DNA of 64,000 nucleotides from Balamuthia mandrillaris (lineage: Eukaryota > Discosea > Longamoebia > Balamuthiidae), in the NCBI GenBank assembly GCA_031835245.1, contig JAVKOQ010000014.1, positions 85,001 to 149,000 on the forward strand, given 5' to 3'. How positions within the stretch are numbered: position 1 is the stretch's first letter; each line of letters begins with the position of its first letter. Under the pieces are notes generated by a model. That model was given only the letters and a program-made list of their open reading frames with translations. It did no database searches and had not been told where the DNA came from. A program made the position numbers and the translations under genes. Below are positions 10,832 through 22,490 of this stretch, piece after piece.

Positions 10832-11464
10832 ATGAGACAGATTGTGGCTGCTCTGTTGTTCTCTGCCTTGTTGGCGTTGAGTGGCGCTGACGACGCGCAA
10901 ATCAACTTCATCTTTGCCGGAATGATCCCCGAGTCCTCTGGCTCTTGTTCTTGCTCTGCCTCTGCCTCTTCCTCCTGCTCGGGAGGATCCTCGCCCACTC
11001 ACTACGAGTTTACCGTCGTGGAAGTATCCACCACCGACGTTGCTGACTCTGGCTTTGGAACCGACGAGACCGTGCCTCTCCAAAGAAGTGAGCCTCTTTT
11101 CTTTTTTTTCGTTAACGATATTAACAATAAAAACAAAAACGAAATGTTTAAAAAGTTGCTTGCCAACCAGTTGTGGGACGAACAAAAGACAGAGGTCGTG
11201 GGACACAACATCGGCACCTGCACCGTCACTCCCGCCATCAACAACGAGGGCAGCGCCCACCAGCTCTGCCACGTCGTGCACTACTACAACAACGGGGCGG
11301 ACCAGTTGGTGATCGTCGGCGCCACCACCTTCGAGTCGGTGCCTCAGACGGTGGCTGTGGTGGGTGGTGCTGGTGCTTTTGCCGGCGCTTATGGCAGCTG
11401 CACCTATCAGCCGTTCCCCAACTACGACGTCCACTACGTCTGCAGCTTCTACACTCCTAACTAA
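10832..11464 (+). CDS. Secreted dirigent-like / allene-oxide-cyclase-like barrel protein
   Basis: Residues 1-22 form a clear signal peptide. A Ser/Cys-rich segment lies at about residues 35-55. The C-terminal half carries VVGHNIGTCTVT, QLCHVVHYYN, AVVGGAGAFAGAYG and a final Tyr-rich strand. This is the pattern of dirigent-like proteins (VG..GTY, then VVGGTG.F..A.G). The family forms a secreted or plastid eight-stranded barrel that binds small hydrophobic ligands; no substrate can be named here. The open frame is continuous, but GTGAGC at 11098 looks like a real donor. Splicing to the AG before 11193 would remove 95 bases and keep the frame, joining the VPLQR segment to VVGHN. Four Cys in the barrel region suggest disulfides. 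Confidence 0.65.
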   Translation: MRQIVAALLFSALLALSGADDAQINFIFAGMIPESSGSCSCSASASSSCSGGSSPTHYEFTVVEVSTTDVADSGFGTDETVPLQRSEPLFFFFVNDINNKNKNEMFKKLLANQLWDEQKTEVVGHNIGTCTVTPAINNEGSAHQLCHVVHYYNNGADQLVIVGATTFESVPQTVAVVGGAGAFAGAYGSCTYQPFPNYDVHYVCSFYTPN

Positions 11465-11985
11465 TACTATTACTTAGAGAAGTGTTCAGATTTGATATTA
11501 CCGAACAAACAATTCAAATTGAATCGCCATTTTCCCGATCGAACAGGAGCAGAGAAGCAGGAGAGAGAAGAGAGACGAAAGCAGGAGAAAGAGAGAGAGA
11601 GAGAGAGAGAAACGAACACAAAAGCAAAAGAGAGGAACCTGTGCTCGAAGAAATATGACACAGTCTTGTTTAAAAGGACTGTCTCGAGTAAGGTGGAAAG
11701 TTGACGATGGAAAAGAAAATGGGTTGTTGCTCACGACTTTTTCGAATTTCCTCACGCCCGACGGTTGCACATCTGTATGTTGGCGGGAATGAAGGCAGTT
11801 TGCTATCTTTGCCATACACACACTTTTCTTCTTCAGAAAGGCATTGTCAAAGCCGTATGATGAACATTATGCGGTAATAAGATAGGAAGAAGAAGATCTC
11901 TGCAGCGTAGTGCACTACCAATATACCACGAGAGAAAGTCTGAAAAAAAAAGCAATAACGGTAGCAAAGGAAGAGAGGGGGATGA

Positions 11986-12041
<56 letters not shown>

Positions 12042-12190
12042 AAGAGAAAAGAAAGAAAGGCGAAAGAAGAGGAGAAGGACGAAGAGAAGAGAACGATAGA
12101 GAGATAAAGCAAAAGAACAGAGAAAGAAGGAGAGGGATATAAAACAATAGAAAAAGCAGTTATCATTCAAAAATCGAAAAAGAAAAGGTT
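11465..12190. other. Intergenic or 3' region of the OTU-LRR gene; (GA)n rich
   Basis: The only structure is purine-rich sequence with (GA)n at about 11588-11610 and 11988-12035, read on the plus strand. On the minus strand this is CT-rich and begins after a possible 5' splice site (ACAG/GTAGAA at about 12194). It may therefore be an intron leading to a small last exon ending at 11833. Confidence 0.4.
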
Positions 12191-15100
12191 CTACCTGTAA
12201 ACAGTCATGCTCTGACCCACTGAAAGACTCTTCATACAAACGAACGAAACCCGAAAACAGCCACGAAGGTTCAACAACTTGAGATGGGGACATGCCAAGG
12301 GAAGATCGTGCAAATGCTTGCCGCTGAGATTGCTGCACCAGGCCAGGTTCAGTTGCTCCAAACGAGGGCAGCCAGCGGCCAATTCCAGCAAAGCAGCATC
12401 CTGCAGGTTCTTGCACCAGGAGAGGTTGAGCACCTGAAGAGCTGGATGGCTTAAGGCAGCTGCAGAGATATGGTTATAGCCACGAAGGCCGAGGGAGAGG
12501 AGAGAAGGCCACTGGCGCAGCGCCCATCGGATGCTTTGCAGCGACTTGATGTTGTTGCAGTAGGAGAGGTCCACACATTCGAGTTTGGGGCAGCCCTCCG
12601 CCATCTTTTGGAGGACGCGGTCGGTAACGCGTTGGCAGTAGGCCAGTTTGAGGGTACGGAGGGCTGGGCAACCTTTCTCGAAGAAGGACATTAATGCGGA
12701 CTCGCTGAGTTGTTGGCACTCCTCCAGCGAAAGCAGCCGCAGGGCGGCCGTTCCGCTGGCCTTATTGTCCTGGAGCTGGTAATTGCCGTCGCTATTGTTG
12801 TTGGGGTATGAGGAGAGGTAAAGAAGGGTCTTGTCCGTAATCTTTTCACAAGAGGCCAAGTCCAAAGAGCGCAAACGAGGACAATGTTGAGCCAAAGCAG
12901 CCACCGCTTCGTCCGTAATGTTGATGCAGTTGTAGAGACCGACTTTCTTGAGATTTTGCTTGCTGCACCGTGCGATCTCGATGATGGCAGCATCTCCCAA
13001 GTTGCGGCACTTGGAGAAGTCGACTTTGCGGAGGCGAGGGCAGCAACGCGCCAGATGGATGACGCCCTCATCTGTGATTTCCTCGCAGGAAGAAAGGTTT
13101 AGAACTCGCAAGTTGGGGCAGGAATAGGCCAGGCTTCGCACGCCACTGTCCTCCAAGTTGACGCAGCGGCTGAGGTCCAAGGATTCGATCGTCAAGAAAG
13201 CACTTTTCTGAACGAGTTGATTTGTTGTTGTTTTGGGAAGAAGGAAAGAGAATGGAGAGGAAGTAGAAGACAAGGATGAGGCAGGTTGTTGCGGGGTGGG
13301 AAATGGGTAGAGTTTGGAAAAAGCGTCGTTTGTAATCATTTTACAGGCTGATAGGGTTAGCGCTTCCAAAGAGAGCCAGTGGCGGCTAAGAGTTTCAACT
13401 GTATTGTCTTTACAAAAGGATAAATTAGCATTTTATAATATTAATCGATGTGAGAGAGAGAGAGGGGGATATGAGAGAGAAAGAGAGGGAGAGCAGAGAG
13501 AGGGGGAGGGAGAGAGGGAGGGAGCAAACCTGTCAAAGAATCGCATCCAGTGAAGTGCAAGGAAGATATTTTGGGGCACGATCGGCAGAGGGTCTCGACC
13601 GCCGCATCGGTAATAGCTTTGCTTGATGTTCGGAAATAATAAAGATTAGGGCAGCGAGCCGCAATCATGGCCAAGCCCACATCAGTGATGTTACAGCCGC
13701 TCACATCCAAGTACACCACGCTTGCGCCAAGATGGCGGAACGCAGAGTCACCAAGTGCTCTGCATCCTCGTAGCGACATCCATTCCAACTGAGGGCAAGC
13801 CCTCGTCAGCTCTGCAACGGCTTCATCCGTTACTGCGGTTCCATCAAGCGCCAACCGACGCAAGGAAGCACGGCTGCGACTGCGAGCAAGTGCCAGTAGG
13901 GATTGTCCGTTGATACGGAAGCAACCGTCAAGATAGAGCTCCTCCAAGGCCTGGCAGCGGCGGCTCAAGCGAACTACCACATCATTGCCGATATTGTTGC
14001 ACCCAGAGAAAGAAATCTTGCGAAGATTACCACATAGGTTGGGACTGACGGGTTGCATGCAGGCATCTGTGAGGAGCTTGCATCCGCTTAGCGGCAATGA
14101 GGTAAGTGATGGTCCAACAAACTGAACCAAAGTTGTGTCGCGCATGGTGCCCTCTTTAACGCACTGTGTAATGAGTCGGAGCAAGAGTTCTTCTGGAAGT
14201 TTTCTGTTTGAGAATAAATATGAAAGTTAATAAAGGCAAAGAAGAGAGGGAGTAAGCAAGATATACGTACGTGTGGAGGGAAGGCAATTGGTGGATAGAA
14301 CGGGCAATGGAGGTGGCACAAAGAGTAGCAAGGCTACGAGGTGCACGTACTGAAGTCACATTAGCAATATTATTGTCAACAGCACCGCAAATGCTGCTAG
14401 TGTGGCTCGTGCACGTCGTATTATTCTGAACAATTGGTGAAGGGGATACATTCAGGGTACGGCGAGTACTATCAGCGAAGGTATTTCGAAAACAAAGGCT
14501 ATCAAAGGAAAGAGAAAAAAGCGTATGTACCTCACGGGCAGGATTCTCGCTTGGAGTATTAGTTTTGAGTCTCTTTTGGGGAATGGCAGCAGAAGAAGAA
14601 GAAGTGCGGTGGTCTTCGTGTGCTTCAACTGAGGGAGAGGGTCGGAGCAGAGAGTAATAGTAGTTGTGGTTGAGGAAGGCCAGATGGAAGAATCGAGTGG
14701 CAAGGCGTTCGGATTCCGCATTGGTGGGTGAGGAGTGATGGGATTGAATGAGCAGAGGACGTTGGAAGAGAGGGCTGTAGACAATGATATTACTCCGATG
14801 GAGATTGGCAAAGGCTTGCAAAGTAATGTGGTCTCCTTTCTGCTGTTCCTGTCGAACCCGTTGGCAATATTGCTCAATAAGGTCGATCTGCATGTGTTCT
14901 TCTTCCTCTTCTTCCTCACGCGCAGAGGAAGAGGGAGAAGGAGTTGGCTTTTTGGGGGGCAGATGGGAGATAAGGGGCTCGTAGAGGTGACGATTCGCGG
15001 CGATCTCATCGGCAATAGAAGCTCTGAGCAGCTTGTAGTTGTCTTCCTTATGGTAGAGCTGATGTGCCAAAGCACGGAATTGAGCATTCGGTCCGGGTTG

Positions 15101-16906
15101 CGCGCGCACCGCCCTCAAATTAAGCGCTTTGAGCTGTTGCTCCAAACGATTGTACTTGGCGGACACAGGAGCAAGTCCCTCCGAGGCCGACGCCAAGAAT
15201 TGCTTCCATGTTCTCTTGCGGAAAAAGGGTTGGGACTCGAAAGAAGCCGGCTCCTCTGTGGTACTGTTGTTGCCGTTGTGATTATTAACATCTTTTAGAG
15301 TTGACTGCTCATCGTCATTTTCATCACATTCACTTCGGGGTCGTTTTCTGGTTTCACGTTGTGGCTGTGGTTGGGTTTGCTGTGGTGGTTGATCGTGCGA
15401 AGCTTCCCGCAGGGAAGCAAGAAGGGAGTTCAGATGAACCAAAGCGGCATCAGCCTCCTTTTCGATGAGCTCCAGCTGAACAAAGGTTAGGCGCAGCGCC
15501 TCCAAGAATCTGGTCTTGAGGTGTTCGGTGGCTCTTGTGCAAACGTCAAAGCCTTCATCCACCAACTTTTTATATTTGTACGGCAACTTGAGCAGTGAGT
15601 GCACAAGAATAACAGCCGCAAATAGGAGAAGGGTAAGGGGTACCGCAGGAGAATCGCTTAGGGTGGACAAAACTGGTTGTGTTTCTTTAAAGGCCTCCGT
15701 GTATGCTTGCTTGACCATTTCCTGTTCCTTCTTGTCGGCGAGCTGTCTCAACACCACGGAAATGGTGGATGCTTTGCTGTGAAAAGTTTTAAAGGCTTGC
15801 ACTAATCGTGCAGAGTACTGTTGTCGATCCGGTCTAATGCCTGCAGAACCTGGAGGTAAAGAAGTTGTAGTGGTTGCAGCGGAAAGGCTTTGAGAGGTGC
15901 AAAGTTGGCACAGGCATTCGCCGAGTAAAAAAGAAGAGACTTGCTTGAGCTCCTCTAGTTTCGGTGGTACCGCTTCCCTAACAAGTGCTGTCCACAACTT
16001 GGTCGTCTCCGCCAGGAGAACCTTGCCATAATGAAATCGTGGTGTTCTCTGTTGCTTTTTGGTTTGCATTGTAGTCGCGTTCCCTGATTCTTGTTGCATG
16101 CTTTCTTCCTTCTCCTCTTCTTCTATCTCTTCACTCATCCTTTCTGTCTTTCGTTCGCGGAATCTTCTGCACTTCTCCAACTTGCGGCGCAGCGTCAAGT
16201 CCGCCGACTCCAGGCCATTCTCCCACTCGCTCTTCCAGCAAGTAAATCGTTGGGCAAATGGAGTGGCGGCCAATGCTTGAGCGGCAGCCGCTTGGCAGTC
16301 TGACTGCCCGTGTTTGCCCCGGTGTTCGTGCTGTTCTTGTTGCTGCTGTTGTTGCTGCAAAGTTCTTCGCTTCCTGGCTGAGGTGAGCAAAGCCATCATC
16401 ATTTGTTTGCGTGCGTTGTGGTGAGAGGGGTTGATCCTCATCTGTCCGTTGCGGCGGGGGCTCTGTGGCGCGTCGCCGAACATAAACTCCTCCTCCTCTG
16501 CCGCCGGCGGGGAGGAGGGACAGGAAGAGGGCGCTGCCTCGGCGGAAGCTGATGGGAGATCCGAAAGGCTCTCTCCGCCGCTCCGCTGTTGTTGCTGCTG
16601 CCGCTCCATCTGCTTTGTTGTTGCAGCCACACAACAAAGAAGAGATGGAGAAGAAGCAAAATGTGAGTGCAAAGAAGCGCGCTGGTCCAAGCTAACATGA
16701 GGAGGAGCAGAGGGAGGAAGGCAAGGAAGAAACAACGAAGCACGCACGAAAGGAGACTTGTTTGTGGAGAGCTCTTCTCGTGGGTTGTGCGGTTCACCCA
16801 GGCCCTCAACGGCAGGGGCCGCTGAGGAGCGTGGTTGGTGGTGGTGGGGGTGAGGGAACTCCTCCCGAGGCAGAAACATGTCGGCTAACCAAGCATTGCT
16901 GTCCAT
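12191..16906 (-). CDS. Degenerate OTU-domain / leucine-rich-repeat fusion protein
   Basis: Four exons (16906-14531, 14425-14271, 14203-13530, 13407-12191) total exactly 1,474 codons with matching phases. The N-terminal 250 residues are low-complexity with a poly-Gln run. Residues about 580-780 resemble an OTU deubiquitinase: FRALAHQLY, then KLLRASIADEIAANRHLYEPLI, IEQYCQRV, GDHITLQAFAN and NIIVYSP. The catalytic DGNC motif reads GPNA, so the nucleophile Cys is Ala. The usual HYNS His position reads YYYS. The C-terminal half begins SLATLCATSIARSI and LPEELLLRLI, then has more than a dozen cysteine-containing LRRs of the AMN1/F-box type (L..L.LS.C..ITD). These imply a ubiquitin-pathway adaptor rather than an enzyme. 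An alternative last exon could extend it to 11833. Confidence 0.85.
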
Positions 16907-17766
16907 TGCTTATTAAATATTATTTCTTTCGTGGCTTCTTCTGTGGTCTGCAATGCAACGGAATGGGCGAGAACAAGAAATAAGAAGAAAAAACAAGAAA
17001 AGAGAGAGAATAAAAATAAAACCTTCTTGGAGGGTGGCTCGTCTTTTTCTTGTCTTATTCTTCTCCTTTTATTATTATCACTTGAGGCTTCCACTCGGCC
17101 CTTTCCAGAAAAAGTTTTGGCTTCTTCTTTCAACAACGACAACAAAAAAAAACCCAAAGTTTTAAAAAAAAATAAATCCCTCCCAAGCCTTTGTCTCCCT
17201 CCGCTCTTTTTTTAATCAACCCGAAGAAGTACGAAGAGAGGGAAAGAAAGAGAAGATGAGAGAGAGAGAGAGAGAGAAAGAAAGAAAAAAGAACAAACCT
17301 TTTTTTTTCTCTGCTATTGAGATGGATTACTGGAAGCAAAAAAGTCTGCGGGGGGCGGGCGCTGCAAAGAGAGAAAGAGAGAAGCAGAGAAAGAGAGGAA
17401 GAAAAAAAAAATAGTCGCTAACTTTTCTGAACAAAGGGAGGACTTTTTCTGCTGATAATTGTTTTTTCTCTCGGAATTTTCGATTTTTTCCTTATTTCGG
17501 TGAAGCCACGAAAACGACCCCGTTACCATGGAAATATCCTTGAATAGTAAATAGATGATGTCATAGTTTCTTTTTATGGTAAATCATACGTCATCCACTA
17601 TTCGGGTTCTTTCGGTTTGCCTCATAGTCTACTATGGCAGCGTGTGCATGGGGCACAACGGGAAGGGATGGTTTATTGGTTGGGAGAGTCCCTACAGGGT
17701 TACAAAAAAAAAGAAGCTAAGGTAATACAACAAATAGGATTGAAGCAGAGTGATAAAAACAGTTCC
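16907..17766. other. Intergenic between two minus-strand genes
   Basis: No gene is recognised. The half nearest the OTU-LRR start is rich in A and T runs, including a T-run/A-run tract at about 17160-17173. The half nearest 17766 would hold the 3' UTR of the receptor gene. Confidence 0.6.
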
Positions 17767-20358
17767 TCACAGGTCGTCCAAGCCGTCGTCCTCGTCGGCA
17801 TCCACCTTGGCCACAACATCCGTGGTGATGGCCGACTTGCCCTCCCTCTTCTTCTGCATGAAGATGCGGAACATCTTGGTGAAGAACAGGAAGGACAACA
17901 CCAGGACCACTCCCAGGAGGATGGAGAAACCCACTAAGGCCAGGGCAGCATCCGGCACGGGCTCCAACAGGGCAAACGTGATGATGGCCAAGACCGTGGC
18001 GGTGGTGGCGCCATAGATGGCGAAGGAGATGAGGCGGGCCTCGTCAAAGCGCGTGGGTGTGCGCCCGACCAGCACGGCCAGCACCACACCGGCTAACATA
18101 ACGAGGGCCATGTAGAAGAACTGCACAGCGTACCAGACGGGGCGGTGCTCGGACTCGCAGATAAGCTGGTCCTTGTCGTCATCCACTGTGGAGGAGCGCT
18201 CAGGTGTCGGGGCATCCACCGCTGTCCATATCACCAAGATAACCTTTTCGTTTGTATAGTTAGTTAGTAGAGAACAACGGGAGAGAAAAGGTTGAAGGAG
18301 GAGACGAACCACTTCAATTGCGATAAGGGCCAAGTTGCAGAGCACCAATTGGACCCAGGAGTACTTGGGATACACAAGACCCTCATCCTTTTGGTTCAAC
18401 TTGGTCTTTAGGATAAAGGCCATCTTGGACACCAGGTTTCTGTTTGTTACAATGGAATAAGGATTAAACAAAAACAACAGAAGAGCAAAGAAGAAAGACA
18501 TACCCATAAATGAACACCCAAAACAGGATCATCCAAGGACGAGCAGCACATGTCCGATCGGTAGGCTCCCCAATGAATGGCAGGATGGCCAGACTGGCCA
18601 AGACCAACCCCGTCAACACCACAAAGTTGAAGACAAGGCCGGTCTGCTTCAGGATGAGTGCTTTGTCCGCATGAACCGCCGCAAAGTAGACAAAGAAGAG
18701 CAAGACGAGGAGGGCTATGAAGCTGGTAAGGAAGAGAAGGGCCAGGAAGACAATGGCCACCGGGTCGTTCCACTCCACCCAGGTGAGCTCCTTGGGGACC
18801 TGGCAGGTGTCAGCGCCGAAGCTGCTGCGCAGCTGCTCGAATGAGTTCTCTGAGGGAACAAAAGGAGGAGGGCATGTGGCCGCCAATACGCTGCGTCGTT
18901 GGAGGTACTCGGCGCGCATGTCGGCGCAGGTGTCAAAGACCACTTCCTCAGGGGCAGGAGCGGTTACATAGAGACAGTTTGCGTCGTCGGTGGCTTCGTA
19001 GTTGTGGATAACGACGAGGTACATGGTGGTTTGGACGTCGTCGCTTTGTAGCGGGACTACCGTATATTTACCTGTTATACAACCTCCTGATGCCAAGTCA
19101 CCTACATTTGTGCCATAGTAGCTATAATTAGTAGCAGCTCGATTAATCGATAAGAGAGAGAAGAGAAGAGAACGATGAAGAGAACAACGAAGAGAAGATA
19201 AGGTTGAAGAGAAGATGAAGGGGCAATAAAAACAGTACCTTCCAAGACGCCATCTTCCATGACGGTATCATTCACCAAAAAGACAGTTTGCTTGATGAGA
19301 GGATTGCTGGCGCGATAAATGCTGCTTTGTTGGTAGAAGAAGCCGGCGTCTACCAACGCTTGTGCCAATTCTCCAGCCTTAGTACCCACAAAGACATTTT
19401 CAGTTGGGTAGTCTTTGTTCGTCGTAGCTATTTTGTTTTAAAAAGGAAAGAGAAAATAAATGAATAAAACTGCACTAAAACGGGGGACAAAAGCATAATA
19501 AAGCCAAACAAAAAGAGTGGGAGGGTACATTGGTTAAAGTCGGGATGGACCAACAACAGGCCACTCTGGTCAAAGATGAAGCACTGAGCATCACGAGAGG
19601 CATCATCTTTGCCCAACCAGCAAACATTGGTCGGCTCTAACACCGTCTCCTGGAAGTCGGTGTAGGAAAAGTCTAAGCCGATGATGCCCACGTGGTTGAC
19701 CCCTTGCGATGCGGTGGTTGTGGACAGAGTCAACACTGTACCCAATCCAAATGCATCTACATAAGGACTAGAAGGAAAAAAAAGAACCAGTTAGACGCAA
19801 ATAAAACAAAAAAGAAAGAAGTAAATCATTACCTGGATAACACAACTTTGCCAGGTTGACTGGCAGCACGATCACGCCAAGGACGAGCGGTAGAATCGTA
19901 AGTGGGAGTAGAGGCGGAACCAGTTGGGAAGGAGTAGATGGAGCCAAGAGGACTGCCTGCATAGATCCAAAGCACCTTGTACTTATCGTAAATGGTAGTG
20001 TTCTTGAAAGCATCCATCCAGTCGGTTAAAATGGGCCAAGCCACCATCATATCATCTTTAACCTCTTCTTGGATGCCTGAAATAGCCAAACAATTATATT
20101 GTTAGGAAAGGGAACAGGAGGAGAAGAAAGGGCAGCAGAGAAATGAGAGAGAGACAGAGAGATTAAACGCGCACCTGGATTGGAGCTACCAGGTAATTCA
20201 TTGACATACTCCATCAACGGACCGATGAGTGATACCTCATTTTGTAGAAAGTATTGACTGTCAAGCCATCCTTGGGCTGCATACTATAATGATGATTATT
20301 GTAAGCATGGGAAGGCAAGCCATTACAAGAAAGCTTGAATACTTATCATGATATCGAG

Positions 20359-20403
<45 letters not shown>

Positions 20404-22448
20404 ATACACACCTGAAAGCATCCAGTGTCAAAGTTAACACCGCCGACCTTCTGATATTCGTCGAAATAGTCTCTCACGGGCGCTGGAATGGAGCCGCTGT
20501 AGTTATCGATCTTATAATAATAGTAGGTTATGGACTCGTCGCGATGGTAGGAGGAAGGTCGGAATATCTTTCTCTCCAGCCGTTCATCAGAGAGCGCACG
20601 CACAGCAAGGAAGGGAAAAGAGGCCAGTTTCTGCCAAAAGTAGGTCATGTTTACTGCTTCTTGAACAATACCTTCGTATGTTGTATCGCCTATTATTATA
20701 AACATCAAGTTTCACTTTCATTAGTATTTTGTGAGAGAGCAAGAGAGATGAGAGAAGGATAGGGAGCATACCAGCAGGAAGATCAACGTTCTGCAAGATA
20801 CGAACAAAACCGGATTGTTCATTGAACATTGGGTCTCGCACGTTCTCATTGAACTCCTCTGTGGGCTCATACGTGCTGATGTCATAATGCAATGGAGAGC
20901 GGGTGGTGGTCTGGAAGGACCAGGTCTTGCTGCGATCCCTCATGACAGGGTGAAGTACAGTGTCTCCATAGGAGTTCACCAGGAAACCGTAATCGAAGCG
21001 CACCTCAAAGGACTGCTCCGCAAAGATGAGGTCATCGAGGATGAAGTCAATTCCCACCACACCGATGGGTAAGGCCAAGGCACCGTCTTCACCAGCTCCA
21101 ACTGGAAACACTGCAAGACTTGCGCTGAGCATTACGCCCACTGTTGTGGTTTTGTATGTATGTATGTATGTATGTATGTACGTATGTGTTGTGTTGTGTT
21201 GTGTTGTGGTTGTGTTGTGTTGTGTTGTGTTGTGTTGTGTTGTGTTGTGTTGTGTTGTGTTGTGTTGTGTTGTGTTGTGTTAGATAAGTTTAACTTGGAG
21301 AAAGAGAGTGAGTTAGAAAAGTACTTGTAAGAGAATTTGTGCGAGTAAAGCCTAGAGACATGAGCCAAGAGGGATCACCGGCAGCGTTTTGGCCAACGGT
21401 AGCCAAGAAGGCACTGTAGTTGGTTACATTCTTGTAAAGGGTTTCTCCATCACCTGATGCAAATGAAAAGGAGGAGCCACTGGAAGAACAGGCCAAGACC
21501 GAGGCTATATTTTAAAATAACCGTTAGCAATAACAACTCTGGAACAAGCAAAAAAGAGAAGACACTATTGTACCTTGGCTATTGTCTTCGCTGCCAACAG
21601 TGTAGATGAGAGAGGTTGGCAACGTACCACTCAAACTATTGCATTTAAAGTAACAGAGATTATGATTACTCTACGATAGAAAGAGGGCCAGGAGAGAAGC
21701 GGGGTAGAGAAGAGAGAGAAACGGGTACCTGTCAGGAGAAGGAATGTTGCGGCCGGAACCGATAAAGATGAGGGCGTTCTGACAGGCCTGAATACTTCTT
21801 CCTGGTACGGTGATGCCGCTTTCAAGCATATAATCGGTGCTTTCTCGTTCAAAAATGGTGAGAGCTTCCTCAAAGGCAGCTCTTGTGCCGGCTCCGCTGC
21901 GTGCTTCAGAACGTTCCCTGTTTTTACGATGTTGCATTAGGTTTGTAATGCATTAAAAGAATATTTTAAAAAGAAACCTACAAGGCTTCAACAACAGCAA
22001 CAAGAGCCTCGATGGCTTGGGGAGTTGCTCTCACATAGCCATCGACACTGCTAACACATTCTGGTCGGTTCATTTCATTGCCAGAAACCTTTTCAAAAGA
22101 AACTATGAGCAAGAGAGAGAAGAGAGAAAGAGAAGAGAGAAGAGAGAAGAGAGAAGAGAGAGAGAACGGAGGGAGGGAGAGGCAGAGATATATAGCAAGA
22201 GAGAGAGAGAGAGAGAACAAAAGAAAAACAATACATACAATAAGAAGCATAACGTGATCAGACTCATGGAGAGAGTTCAATACAGCTATGGTGGCCAACT
22301 TGATGTACTCAAAGTCATCTCCGGTGTCTCTTGAGGTATCGATGATCAACACCAAGCCCTTATAACCTGTCAAAGCGGTAGTGTACCTTCACGACCCCAA
22401 GGGTCAGCAGAGTGAGACAAAGAGAGAAAGAGAGAGCGAGAGAGAGAC

Positions 22449-22490
<42 letters not shown>

